A DNA stretch of 64,000 bases from Odontocerum albicorne (Eukaryota; Arthropoda; Insecta; Trichoptera; Odontoceridae): NCBI GenBank assembly GCA_949825065.1, contig OX463842.1, forward strand, positions 50,633,011 through 50,697,010, read 5' to 3'. Each line of letters opens with the position of its first letter. Within the stretch, counting starts at the first letter, position 1. A model generated the notes under the pieces. It ran no database searches, had not been told where the DNA came from, and saw nothing but the letters and a program-made list of their open reading frames with translations. Shown here one piece after another: positions 9,783 to 21,127 of the stretch. Both the position numbers and the translations under genes were made by a program.

Positions 9783-12557
9783 TAAATTTAGATGTGTCGC
9801 CACTGGAGCAGTAGTCAGTTGCTTCTTAGTCACTACTTGACGTTGCACTCATATTTTTACATTTAGATGTGTCGCCACTGGAGCAGTAGTCAGTTGCTTC
9901 TTAGTCACTACTTGATGTTGCACTCATATTTTTACATTTAGATGTGTCGCCACTGGAGCAGTAGTCAGTTGCTTCTTAGTCACTACTTGACGTTGCACTC
10001 ATATTTTTACATTTAGATGTGTCGCCACTGGAGCAGTAGTCAGTTGCTTCTTAGTCACTACTTGACGTTGCACTCATATTTTTACATTTAGATGTGTCGC
10101 CACTGGAGCAGTAGTCAGTTGCTTCTTAGTCACTACTTGACGTTGCACTCATATTTTTACATTTAGATGTGTCGCCACTGGAGCAGTAGTCAGTTGCTTC
10201 TTAGTCACTACTTGACGTTGCACTCATATTTTTACATTTAGATGTGTCACCACTGGAGCAGTAGTCAGTTGCTTCTTAGTCACTACTTGACGATGCACTC
10301 ATATTTTTACATTTAGATGTGTCGCCACTGGAGCAGTAGTCAGTTGCTTCTTAGTCACTACTTGACGTTGCACTCATATTTTTACATTTAGATGTGTCGC
10401 CACTGGAGCAGTAGTCAGTTGCTTCTTAGTCACTACTTGACGTTGCACTCATATTTTTACATTTAGATGTGTCGCCACTGGAGCAGTAGTCAGTTGCTTC
10501 TTAGTCACTACTTGACGTTGCACTCATATTTTTACATTTAGATGTGTCGCCACTGGAGCAGTAGTCAGTTGCTTCTTAGTCACTACTTGACGTTGCACTC
10601 ATATTTTTACATTTAGATGTGCCGCCACTGGAGCAGTAGTCAGTTGCTTCTTAGTCACTACTTGACGTTGCATTCATATTTTTACATTTAGATGTGTCGC
10701 CACTGGAGCAGTAGTCAGTTGCTTCTTAGTCACTACTTGATGTTGCACTCATATTTTTACATTTAGATGTGTCGCCACTGGAGCAGTAGTCAGTTGCTTC
10801 TTAGTCACTACTTGACGTTGCACTCATATTTTTACATTTAGATGTGTCGCCACTGGAGCAGTAGTCAGTTGCTTCTTAGTCACTACTTGACGTTGCACTC
10901 ATATTTTTACATTTAGATGTGTCGCCACTGGAGCAGTAGTCAGTTGCTTCTTAGTCACTACTTGACGTTGCACTCATATTTTTACATTTAGATGTGTCGC
11001 CACTGGAGCAGTAGTCAGTTGCTTCTTAGTCACTACTTGACGTTGCACTCATATTTTTACATTTAGATGTGTCGCCACTGGAACAGTAGTCAGTTGCTTC
11101 TTAGTCACTACTTGACGTTGCACTCATATTTTTACATTTAGATGTGTCGCCACTGGAGCAGTAGTCAGTTGCTTCTTAGTCACTACTTGACGTTGCACTC
11201 ATATTTTTACATTTAGATGTGTCGCCACTGGAGCAGTAGTCAGTTGCTTCTTAGTCACTACTTGACGTTGCACTCATATTTTTACATTTAGATGTGTCGC
11301 CACTGGAGCAGTAGTCAGTTGCTTCTTAGTCACTACTTGACGTTGCACTCATATTTTTACATTTAGATGTGTCGCCACTGGAGCAGTAGTCAGTTGCTTC
11401 TTAGTCACTACTTGACGTTGCACTCATATTTTTACATTTAGATGTGTCGCCACTGGAGCAGTAGTCAGTTGCTTCTTAGTCACTACTTGACGTTGCATTC
11501 ATATTTTTACATTTAGATGTGTCGCCACTGGAGCAGTAGTCAGTTGCTTCTTAGTCACTACTTGATGTTGCACTCATATTTTTACATTTAGATGTGTCGC
11601 CACTGGAGCAGTAGTCAGTTGCTTCTTAGTCACTACTTGACGTTGCACTCATATTTTTACATTTAGATGTGTCGCCACTGGAGCAGTAGTCAGTTGCTTC
11701 TTAGTCACTACTTGACGTTGCACTCATATTTTTACATTTAGATGTGTCGCCACTGGAGCAGTAGTCAGTTGCTTCTTAGTCACTACTTGACGTTGCACTC
11801 ATATTTTTACATTTAGATGTGTCGCCACTGGAGCAGTAGTCAGTTGCTTCTTAGTCACTACTTGACGTTGCACTCATATTTTTACATTTAGATGTGTCGC
11901 CACTGGAACAGTAGTCAGTTGCTTCTTAGTCACTACTTGACGTTGCACTCATATTTTTACATTTAGATGTGTCGCCACTGGAGCAGTAGTCAGTTGCTTC
12001 TTAGTCACTACTTGACGTTGCACTCATATTTTTACATTTAGATGTGTCGCAACTGGAGCAGTAGTCAGTTGCTTCTTAGTCACTACTTGACGTTGCACTC
12101 ATATTTTTACATTTAGATGTGTCGCCACTGGAGCAGTAGTCAGTTGCTTCTTAGTCACTACTTGACGTTGCACTCATATTTTTACATTTAGATGTGTCGC
12201 CACTGGAGCAGTAGTCAGTTGCTTCTTAGTCACTACTTGACGTTGCACTCATATTTTTACATTTAGATGTGTCGCCACTGGAGCAGTAGTCAGTTGCTTC
12301 TTAGTCACTACTTGACGTTGCACTCATATTTTTACATTTAGATGTGTCGCCACTGGAGCAGTAGTCAGTTGCTTCTTAGTCACTACTTGACGTTGCACTC
12401 ATATTTTTACATTTAGATGTGTCGCCACTGGAGCAGTAGTCAGTTGCTTCTTAGTCACTACTTGACGTTGCACTCATATTTTTACATTTAGATGTGTCGC
12501 CACTGGAGCAGTAGTCAGTTGCTTCTTAGTCACTACTTGATGTTGCACTCATATTTT
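9783..12557. repeat. Satellite array, 37 units of 75 bp
   Basis: The unit carries GATGTGTCGCCACTGGAGCA, GTAGTCAGTTGCTTCTTAGT, CACTACTTGACGTTGCACTC and ATATTTTTACATTTA. GATGTGTCGC starts at 9791 in the first unit and at 12491 in the last, exactly 36 periods of 75 bp with no indel. Variants are few single-base changes. Every plus-strand frame meets a stop within the unit, so it is not a coding repeat. Three private variants recur at a spacing of exactly 825 bp (11 units). Array edges are sharp on both sides. Confidence 0.97.
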
Positions 12558-12935
12558 TTTTAAGAAGAATCCGATCTTTTAGTGTACATTGCACTGAATG
12601 GGTAATTATTTTATCACCCATAATACCATGGGTTTTGGTGGAATCTAAATAAACTGTTTTATTAACTGTGCAAATTCTTTAGCTAGAAAAAAAAACAGCT
12701 AGTGTGTACTGTACTGGAGCCTAACCGTTATTGCAAACATGCGGTTTTTTTCTTCTTCTCCTTTAATAATGACCGTGACTTCCTATTTATGATGGAATAA
12801 ATGCCAACTTCATAGAATCTCGTGACTAATTTTCTCGTCTTGGTTTTTTGATAATTTTTTTCTTGAACACTACCAAAACTATTGTTAATAATCTCTTCGT
12901 GAAGCATGTTGAGGTCACAGATATTTCTTCTTCCT

Positions 12936-13078
12936 GGTGTCATGTCAGGTCCCCCCAACGTTGACTATCACATGACAGTAAGCATATTTGTCCCAAGCAG
13001 CCCGAAAAAGATCACCAACGCTACTTATACCAGTCCAATCACGTATATTGTGGAGCCAGGAGATTTGCGTTGGTAACA
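12936..13078 (-). pseudogene. LINE-B ORF2 extreme C-terminus
   Basis: On the minus strand it matches the end of the LINE-B protein at 48045-48266: the block giving WLHNIRDWTGI-like sequence, then GDLFRAA, and the tail AACGTTGGGGGGACCTGACA. Frames are broken. The 360 bp before it (12560-12930) hold no recognised feature. Confidence 0.65.
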
Positions 13079-13309
13079 CAGATCCTTGGCAACTAGTTTA
13101 ATCTGTGAACTTTACTTATTAATGTTTATGGAGAGTTGTCAGTGGTATGTCAGTTGTATAGTATAAATAGTTGAAACACGAGATAAACAGGGCAAGGGGA
13201 TTCCACTTGCATTCGTTGGACATGGCTATGCTAGCTGACGCTCCTAATGTTACGTATGTATTGTGGGGGAAATTATTACTTTTTTTTACTTTTTATTTAA
13301 TTAATTTTT

Positions 13310-13608
13310 CCGCCGAGTATTTAGGGGTATAAGAATACCTATGAACCTATTCTTAAAAAGAAAAGAATAAAAAAACATGCCGATGTGCTCCAATCGTCTC
13401 AATTCATGTGTGCCATTTTATCCAGCACAGCGGTGTGAATGGTGAGTTTGCTGGTGTGCAACAGCTCACTCACTTAAAGAGGAGAAAAAATAAATAAACG
13501 AAATATCCACGGCACAGCTTCACTTTCCAACTGAATGGACGTTGGAATAGAGAGGGGATCCTCGACTACAAGGTCCAGCAACGACGGATGACGACGACGA
13601 CAGGGTGA
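13310..13608 (+). mobile_element. SINE2 copy 2, 5'-truncated
   Basis: Begins near CCGAGTATTTAGGGGTATAA, lacks the tRNA head, and runs through GTGTGCCATTTTATCC, GGTGAGTTTGCTGGTGTGCA, GGGGATCCTCGACTA and AGGTCCAGCAACGAC to a GACGACGAC tail. It aligns with the copies at 3641 (minus) and 50034 (plus). Confidence 0.75.
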
Positions 13609-13794
13609 ATTAGGAGTATACCTTAATATAAATACATCATACATATATACATAATCACGTCGTACCCTTGTCAAGGGAGGCAGATAGAATATATTCCCAA
13701 ACTTTTATCTCCATGCACTTAACTTTTACCTCCTCATAATAAATAAAAACTTTTGAATATAACAGAGCTAGCTCGAATTGTTTTTTTTTTTAAT

Positions 13795-14010
13795 ATTTCT
13801 TTATTTATTCGTTAAACGGGCCCAAACCATATCCGAGTGCTATGCTTCAATTTACTCAACACATCAACTGTACGCCCTAATAAATTCATTTCGTATTCTG
13901 TCATACATTATCACTATGTGTATTCTTCTCACTAAACGCATTTCTACTGCATTAGCAGCTTCTTTTAGTATTTTTACACCTTCATGTTTCACTATCATAT
14001 ATCAAAGTAT
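13795..14010 (-). pseudogene. LINE-C ORF2 fragment
   Basis: Minus-strand frames encode EAANAVEMRLVRRIHIV, MYDRIRNEFIRAYS and, frameshifted, a piece ending MVWARLT. This fits NAVEMRALR-x-x-x-GV then DRIRNE-x-IRE and MVW, the LINE-C region just after the YGSE-x-W motif. It carries stops and frameshifts. Confidence 0.6.
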
Positions 14011-14103
14011 GTACAAATATATTCATGTGGAGTCCACAGTCCACATTGTGGACTGTCATCTTAGCAGATTTTGACTGTACGGTTCGAGTATATACACATA
14101 TAT

Positions 14104-14276
14104 AGTACCCGGCGGTAAGTATTGTAATACACATCGGGCTTAAGAACGAGACTATCACTTTGTAGATCGTCGTCTGTGTCGTACGATGCGTTAACAGTGC
14201 GTGCGACAGAGACGACGCTCTACAAAGCGACACTCTCTTTCTTAAGCCCGATGTGTATTACTTACCGCCGGGTACT
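14104..14276. mobile_element. Foldback MITE, copy 1 (173 bp)
   Basis: Starts AGTACCCGGCGGTAAGT and ends with its reverse complement ACTTACCGCCGGGTACT (with small differences). The arms continue inward through CACATCGGGCTTAAGAA and TTTGTAGA-x-CGTCGTC, so nearly the whole element folds on itself. Relatives lie at 25387-25620 and 49844-50002. No convincing target duplication is visible. Confidence 0.85.
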
Positions 14277-14439
14277 ACATTTTAGTGTCCCCTTTGACTT
14301 TTTCTTTTGTTGTTTTCTAACGTAAAATCCATTTTAGTTGGTTTTTTGGACGTAATTATGCAAAATGAACTCAATACTAAAAGTACATTTTTGGGTTTAT
14401 TTGAAGCATTGAAAAACATTAAGCATATGGTATATGATA

Positions 14440-14720
14440 TACATACAAAACATCACGCCGTGTCGCTTGCGGGGTAGGCATAGAGAAGAGACTTCCAACA
14501 TGTTCTATCCAAGCACACAACTTTGGCCTCCTCCACATTTATACATCTCGTCAAACACACTATTCTATTACTCATACTTCTCACTATCCATTCTTTTAAA
14601 ATCTGGTCCATTTGATTCAGCCATGTTTTTCTCCGCTATCTGTGACCCTATGTACCTTGCCCTTCTGACTTATATATTCGTTTATTCATTTTCTCCACAT
14701 TTTTTTAAGTAATTTATTTA
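14440..14720 (-). pseudogene. LINE-C ORF2 C-terminal fragment
   Basis: On the minus strand the frame gives QILKEWIVRSMSNR, CLTRCINVEEAKVVCLDR, then TCWKSLLYAYPASD, the end of the LINE-C protein. Upstream codons are frameshifted. It lies on the same strand as the fragment at 13795 but is not colinear with it, so the two are separate insertions. Confidence 0.65.
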
Positions 14721-16539
14721 ACAAGCGTGATATTTTTATATATGCAATCATATTTGTGGAAAATTATCAATCTCGTTTAATAGGTATTTTACAATACATT
14801 TTCCAATGTTCCATCCATTTCTTCGATCATCTCAGAGCAAATAAAATGCAGACTGGTTTCCGTATTCCAATTTATAATACTATTTTTTAGACTCTTTCGA
14901 CGTTCATATAATTTTATTGACAAATCTATTATCTTTGGTTGACAATCACATCCGTCGAATTTATTGGTTAAATTTCAAAGGGCTTCTGCTGCTTCTGTCG
15001 TTCGTTTTGTCAGTTAAAATTACAAAACGAGGTGTCTATAGCTTCACGTGTAAATATAAATGTAAAATGTAAATCAAAATGTAAATGTAAAATATAATGT
15101 AAATCACGTGTAAATGTAAAATGTCTATAACTTCACGTATGAGAATTTTCTGTGCATATGAAGTAGAAAAATATCACCTGTCTATTACAAATATTTCAAG
15201 GTTTCACCGAAAGCAGACATTCACCCTAGGTTAGTTTTTTTTCTTAACTTTTTTAAATATTGCAGTTATAGATCAATTGTGATCCATACATTTTTGAGTA
15301 AATTCATATCGTTTTCTTGGTAAAAATTGTCCGGTGGTTTCTCATTGTCTTGAATTGTATACATGTTGTATATATTGTGAGCCCTGCTGCCAATACACGC
15401 AATATTTTGGGGTGTAATAATAGGTCCTAGAATAAATGTACACATGTTTATGTTAAGTGGGAGCAGGTGTGTTATAGTAATAGTTTAGAATAAATTAATA
15501 CGGGTAGTAGTTGAAAAGGTTAGGAGACACGATAAGGAAAACAAGAAAAAGAGATTAGCATGGAGGGCACAGCTTCCAAAAGTTTAGCTTTCGAATCCAC
15601 GCAGTTTTCGAATTGAGGCCACTGTCTGCACTGACAGCTATTTCTTCTCAAATGTGAAGATTTCAAGATGTCAGCACACCAGGAGCTGAGTATACTATTC
15701 TAGGCAATACAAGACTAGCCAGTACTGACCACAAGTTCTTCAATCCTTAATTTTATATAAACCCATAAAATGTACCGTTAAATTTCTCCAAAAAAATCTG
15801 AACAGGTGCATCAAGCCTCATAACTTTATTTCCATTATTTTTACTATCACGATATGATCCTTTTGGGGTAGGTAAAGATAATAGATCTCCACTTTATTTT
15901 TTCCTTGTACATATATTTTGCTTATACCACGTTCACTAACCTCGCCATGCATACTTTTCTATTATGAAGGATTGTAGTCTTTACCTTTCAAAATTTGAAT
16001 AATTTGGTTTTTTTAGGACTTACCCAACTTGTCGTGCATTTTATGCTACTCGTATAGTTAATACCAAGCCATTATTATCTAGATATCTATCATTAAAATA
16101 AATGCACATTTTCCGATAGCAATTATCTGATGAATTAATTTATATAAACAAGGAACAACCTTTTTAAAATTTGATTTTCACTCATTATCCATCATAAATT
16201 TATTGAGTTTAGTTATAAAGCTGCATTAAAAAAATAGAATATAAATACATTTGTGGTGATACATTGAAATAATATGAATTGCTGAATCATGAAATTAACC
16301 CGTCGCACGTTGAAGCAGAAGGTTGTTAGATAAAATTCTGAGCAGAGCTATTCACACATAAGAGAGTTAATGCTTAGTTTTTAGGGGTGTCAATAAATAT
16401 TATATTTTGTCAAATTAATGCATGAAAATAACAAACGGGTTTTATTGGGAATTGCAAGTGTTTTTAATATGAACGGTAAAAAAAATCTTATTTATTCCTT
16501 TAGGTATTAGCTACAATTTCGTTGTTTTATATTTATATT
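14721..16539. other. 1.8 kb without a recognised gene
   Basis: AT-rich sequence. A short purely repetitive stretch of AAATGTAAA words lies at about 15050-15125. I found no family motif, tRNA, terminal repeat or long ORF. Confidence 0.5.
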
Positions 16540-16900
16540 TTTGTATATATGGTATGTATTTTTTTTGCTTTATGGTTGTGTGCTATATATTGTGGGATGA
16601 ATGTTTTGGTCTGTATGTAGTGATGAAATGTGAGGAGTTTGATTTCGCGTGATGTATGCATATGTAATTGAGTGCTACTGTTAGTTAGGTTGATGAGAAT
16701 GCGTAACAGGGTTTTACATATGCCAAAATCGGAAAGAAGTATCGATTTATTTTTTCATGCTTCATGCCTTCAGTGAGGTACAGGCAAAAGCCTAGTTTAC
16801 TGAAGACACGACAAATGAAAGGCAACAAACCCAGATCCATTAAAATTGTGTGTCCGAATTAAATTACCTGTTGTTTTTTCGCAAATTATTTATATTTCTT
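16540..16900 (+). repeat. Dispersed repeat, inverted partner at 25621-25960
   Basis: Carries GCTTTATGGTTGTGTGCTAT, TTGTGGGATGAATGTTTTGG, CGCGTGATGTATGCATATG, GGAAAGAAGTATCGATTTAT and GGCAACAAACCCAGATCCAT. The reverse complement of all these words, in the same order, forms 25621-25960. The final ATTAAATTACCTGTTGT also occurs in the LINE-G 3' UTR at 7453, so it may be a LINE-G-related 3' region. Confidence 0.7.
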
Positions 16901-16934
16901 GTCTCTCACCATAACTAGTTCATTTTCTCTCTAC

Positions 16935-17080
16935 TGACACTACCATGTCATCTGCATAAAACAATCCACATACTCGTATATTCCCTTCGATATTTTTTAT
17001 ACCGCGTTTATTTTCGTTTATTCTGTTCAATCATACCTTTTCTTCTACTTTTACCACATATTTTTCTGTTTTATACGTAG
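16935..17080 (-). pseudogene. LINE reverse-transcriptase palm fragment (YADD)
   Basis: On the minus strand the frame encodes CGLFYADDMVVSVERK and a stop. YADD is the catalytic motif of reverse transcriptase; CGL-x-YADD-x-V is its usual setting in LINE-C-type elements. The rest is decayed. Confidence 0.65.
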
Positions 17081-17597
17081 ATATTTTTCCATGTAGTGAT
17101 CTTTTTTAATTGATTTTAAGTATTTTTATGTGACATGTCTTGAAAAAATTGATTTCTTTTTTCATATGAATTTGGTTTTATTTTGTAAAATGATAATTAA
17201 AATTAGATTTTTTGTAACGGCTACGATCTTTTAAAATAAATGAATAAATATCTAGTTTTGGCACCCTGGCGAGGCTTTTCCTAGTGGCGGTCCTGCGGCC
17301 AAGCAAGCAGAGCTGGAGAGAGGGCGAGGGTGCTGAAGACCAGGTGTGACACGCTGGCTCTTAGTAAATTAAAAATCTTTCGAAATTGAATCCAACACCT
17401 CAGAGTAGCGGGGGTCTATAGGAATCCAATCTCTTTTCGTTTTGCGCTTCAATATTATATTTTTAATTTAACTGATAAAATAACATAAAAAAATATCCAT
17501 TGGGAATGTCTCGATAGTTCAAATTTGTTTATTTTTACAATTTATTTTATATTTTGTCTAAATGTATGTTCTTTTGCTTTGATTTTTATTAACAATG

Positions 17598-17967
17598 TTA
17601 CTTTTATGTTTGTAATTTATTTTATCAAACACTGTTTATTCCACATTTTTGTAACGGTATAACCCTACCGGTTTCAAAGCTTTCCCCTCATCTTCAGAGG
17701 AGCACAAAAAAAACTAAATTCTGTTCGAACTGGCACCGATATACACGCTTCAACGGTTGGTGACATTCGGGCTGGGGACTGAGGAGTAAGGGAGGCATGG
17801 GACGATTTCGGCCAGAAGCGGAGGATTTTTTGAGATATATGTATTTACCAGATGTTCGGATCGATGTACTGACTTAGGAATTTCTAGGGCCTCTAATCTG
17901 TCCAATAAAACAAATTGCAATGTCTTTAAACCTCCACAATGTTAGTGCCTTAACTATAAACAATTTG
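17598..17967 (-). mobile_element. Penelope-like element, 3' end with C-terminal codons
   Basis: Reading the minus strand from about 17925, the frame gives DRLEALEIPKSVHRSEHL, VNTYISKNPPLLAEIVPC and LPYSSVPSPNVTNR, then a stop. LEALEI is the conserved patch after the GIY-YIG domain of Penelope ORFs. After the stop come GATGAGGGGAAAGCTTTGAAACCGGTAGGG and the AATAAACAGTGTTTGATAAA tail down to 17598. On the other side (17926-17967) lies a remnant of an inverted second arm (AATGTCTTTAAACCTCCAC). Confidence 0.75.
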
Positions 17968-18410
17968 CATTCTTTCCCTTTTGGCCCTTCATTGCTCAAA
18001 GTATAATCGGTTATTTCTATTGCTCTACAGAAATCTTTTCTAAACGATCTGACATGATTTTCGTATATTGTGTGAATTGCTGGTTTAAAGATTATAACGT
18101 TTTATGTTTACTCTACACTCCACCTAAATCCGAATGTGTTACCAACACATATCGGAATATTTACAAAGCTTTCTTTGTAGTTTGTCTACCCTTGGTAATT
18201 TTTCTGTAGTTTTCTCACCAAATATGTTTTTCAAATACAGGAAGTTCCTAATCTAATAACGCCAACTACCACCTTCCTTTCCTTACTCTCACTTATATAT
18301 ATTTATTTTTTATTCGTCAATAATAGAGGGTTGTAGTCTCAAGTTTGAGCGTTCTTGAAGATAGTTTTGTCTAAACGGAGCTTTATAAAATGACGAACTC
18401 CGACCAAAAA

Positions 18411-18610
18411 TGACGACCTCCGTGGCCTAGTTGGTAAGACGCTTGGCTGCGAGTTCGATTCACATTGGAACCAAGATTTTTTAAAAAAGCATTCCTATCT
18501 GGTTTTCATTTCAGACCTCTTTAACATCTTTCTGGACGGTTGCAAGATATTGCCAAATGGCAATAAACCCGGCAGGTAGTATTGTACCATGTACAACTAA
18601 AGTGTAATAT
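18411..18610 (+). mobile_element. SINE1 copy 1, full length
   Basis: tRNA-derived head: TGGCCTAGTTGGTAAGACGC fits the A box (TRGC-x-x-AGY-x-GG) and GAGTTCGATTC the B box. A body with TCTGGTTTTCATTTCAGACC follows, then a tail ATTGCCAAATGGCAATAAAC and CCGGCAGGTAGTATTGTACC. The tail closely resembles the LINE-E 3' end at 33720-33780. Not a tRNA gene: no acceptor pairing or CCA-ready end. Confidence 0.8.
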
Positions 18611-18759
18611 AATAAAAATAGGAAAAAAAAATAAAACAATCATGAAATATAAAGCATAGTATTAACCACTTAAATGTCGGATTTTTAACACGTGACGTAA
18701 CGCAACGACGAACTTTGAACGAATAAATTCTATACGAAAATATATTCCGTTCGGAGAAA

Positions 18760-18850
18760 ACAAGTTGAAACAAGATCTGCTCAAATGACGCTCGAGAAAA
18801 ACACACCCAACATGTCGAAACAAGATTTGCCCAAATGAGGCTCGGGCTCG
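18760..18850. repeat. Imperfect direct repeat, about 50 bp twice
   Basis: GAAACAAGATCTGCTCAAAT followed by GACGCTCG, and GAAACAAGATTTGCCCAAAT followed by GAGGCTCG, are two units about 50 bp apart. The region 18680-18910 is more GC-rich than its surroundings and may be an old LTR or UTR, but no ends are visible. Confidence 0.6.
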
Positions 18851-19334
18851 TCAGTATAAAAATAAACTTCGTGCCCGAGTCCCACTCGGGCAAAACTGTC
18901 AAGTGATTAAGATACAATTGACAAATTAAATGTAGATATTAAAGAAAAAAAGAAAAAAAAGTAAAACATTATTTTCGAATAACATCAATGACTTGAGAAA
19001 GAAGGGATAGGAATAGAAAAAAAGATTAGGGAATAGAGAAACACATGCTTTGTCATTGAAGAGAGGTATTATGATTTAGAAGTCGTATTTTGAAGCAAAC
19101 CATTAATCCATTATCACGATCTATCTATTCAATAGTGCGGGATATTATGATAGAGGATATGGTATATGTCGTAGAATGGTCTGTTTGACACACGTGCACA
19201 TGCAACACGTGCAACTTCACGTAAGGTAGTGATGCTAAAACGCGAGTTATGTGCCTACTCCATTGGCTAGATTTCTGGGGCTGAAAACAATATTTTCTCT
19301 AGCCATCCCCTACAATGTGTCTGATTTTCTTATG

Positions 19335-19605
19335 TTAAAGGATATCATATGAAAGAAGGATATCATATGAAAGAGTTAAAGTTAATTGTTAGTTAAAGTT
19401 AATATCATATGAAATAGTTAAAAGTTAAAGGATATCATATGAAAGAAGGATATCATATGTTAAAGGATATCATATGAAAGAAGGATATCATATGAAAGAG
19501 TTAAAGTTAATTGTTAGTTAAAGTTAATATCATATGAAAGAGTTAAAAGTTAAAGGATATCATATGAAAGAAGGATATCATATGTTAAAGGATATCATAT
19601 GAAAG
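19335..19605. repeat. 125-bp tandem repeat built of GATATCATATG words
   Basis: TTAAAGGATATCATATGAAA begins at 19335, 19460 and 19585, a period of 125 bp (two full units plus a start). Each unit itself holds five copies of ATATCATATG. Differences between units are one or two bases. Confidence 0.88.
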
Positions 19606-19814
19606 AAGAACTTCAAATAATATTATTAAGAATATTGATCCAAAATATACCTGCGCACTTAACGCGATATTTAAAGAAGGTTAGCAACAGGCAATAGAGT
19701 TAATAGTAAAATAAACCATATATTGTGTTGTTTTACACTTTTTTTTTATATACAACCTGGCGGGTTTATTACCATATAGCAATATCTTCCAATCAACCAA
19801 TATAACGTATCAAT

Positions 19815-20085
19815 CAACAATTCCCGGGACTAACCAACATATGGCGCCTCTAATAACAAATCCATTCCATTCTCAGTTAGTACCAGCCTTTAGAAGTTAC
19901 GTGTCAAACTTTCATGACATTCCGACATTGTGTCATTGAGTTACAGTGGTTTTAGTGACGCTACTTTTGCTATTTTCAAAATAATGGAAAAACCCAATTT
20001 CGTGTGTTGATAAAATATTGCTTTTTAATGGGAAAAAATACCGTTCAAACTCAGCGATGGCTATGTTATAAAGATACGAGTACAT
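19815..20085 (+). pseudogene. Himar/irritans-type mariner relic: 5' UTR and N-terminus
   Basis: ATGGAAAAACCCAATTTC at 19984 begins a frame MEKPNF that shifts and then reads VLIKYCFLMGKNTVQTQRWL. Irritans-subfamily mariner transposases begin in just this way. The leader also fits: ATATGGCGCCTCTAATAA, ACCAGCCTTTAGAAGTTACG, GTGTCAAACTTTCATGACAT. The gene is broken by a frameshift near codon 8 and cut off at about 20085, where a SINE1 copy begins. No catalytic part remains. Confidence 0.75.
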
Positions 20086-20215
20086 TAAGGGAAACCAGAC
20101 AAAAGCCCTTTTCAGAAAAATCTGGCTCTAATGGGACTCGAACCCGCAACTTCAGAATTAGGAGACAAGCGTCTTACCAACTAGGTCACGAAGGGTATGT
20201 TCATTTATCGGGATA
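20086..20215 (-). mobile_element. SINE1 copy 2, in the mariner relic
   Basis: On the minus strand: TGACCTAGTTGGTAAGACGC (A box), TTGCGGGTTCGAGTCCCAT (good B box), then AGCCAGATTTTTCTG and GTCTGGTTTCCCTTAA. It replaces the continuation of the mariner frame. A separate piece of the SINE1/LINE-E tail lies at 19750-19800 on the same strand (ACCTGGCGGGTTTATTACCA). 20216-20900 otherwise holds only a short RT-like piece near 20240-20310 (LGYASEAWTLQKS). Confidence 0.75.
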
Positions 20216-20900
20216 TTTAAAAGAAGCAATGCTATTTGCTTATAATGGAGTCCTGCTTACAAACTTAGGTTACGCAAGCGAAGCATGGACGTTGCAAAAA
20301 AGTGTTGAAAGTAATTCAATTTGTTTTCTAATATGAGTTTTATTGATGGTGTACTTTTACCTCTGTCTACTTTGAAAAGTTTACAAGAAGAAGGAGCTTT
20401 CAGACAAATTAAGTTACTTTTCAGAATTGCCTCGCCTGCAGGTGATTCTGAGCACAAAGAAAGACTTTGTGTTTCATATGACATGTTAGTTTATACTATA
20501 ATATATTGTAAAAGTTATTTATAAAAACGCTTTTTCAGTTTCTTATTTTTTTATATGAATGTTAGTTATGAACGTATTCTATAACGAATCGATTTATTTT
20601 TTGTTCATAATGGAATCCTTGTTCTAATTTAAGGATATAAAAGCAACAATTAGATGTTTCAAAAGTAAGATAAATTCGATAGATTTTTGTTGATACTTTA
20701 ATAAATCGCTGTTTTCCGATCAATACGACCACCTCAAGAGCGTTTCTTAATTAGTTCAACAAAAAATAAGGGAAGTTTAAGGACACAAATATTGCTAACA
20801 TAAGCCATCTGGTTATCTAGTATAAACGCTGCAGAAGTAATAAAATTCTGGTTTAAAACAATCATAGTGTAAAATCAGTCTTGAATTGAATCTGCCAGGA

Positions 20901-21127
20901 NNNNNNNNNNNNNNNNNNNNNNNNNNNNNNNNNNNNNNNNNNNNNNNNNNNNNNNNNNNNNNNNNNNNNNNNNNNNNNNNNNNNNNNNNNNNNNNNNNNN
21001 NNNNNNNNNNNNNNNNNNNNNNNNNNNNNNNNNNNNNNNNNNNNNNNNNNNNNNNNNNNNNNNNNNNNNNNNNNNNNNNNNNNNNNNNNNNNNNNNNNNN
21101 ATATATATATATATATATATATATATA
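20901..21127. other. Assembly gap (200 N) followed by an AT dinucleotide run
   Basis: Bases 20901-21100 are N. The sequence resumes with about 13 AT repeats to 21127. The gap probably marks a collapsed or unsequenced AT microsatellite, and it removes the left end of the MITE that follows. Confidence 0.95.

Noticed and set aside
9783..12557. CRISPR-like regular repeat array
   Set aside because: Units are contiguous 75-bp tandem copies with no variable spacers, in animal DNA, and no cas-like genes are near.
20110..20215. tRNA gene (good A and B boxes)
   Set aside because: Followed by the SINE1 body and lacking a closed acceptor stem; the same head recurs at 18411, 53752, 56817 and 58176.
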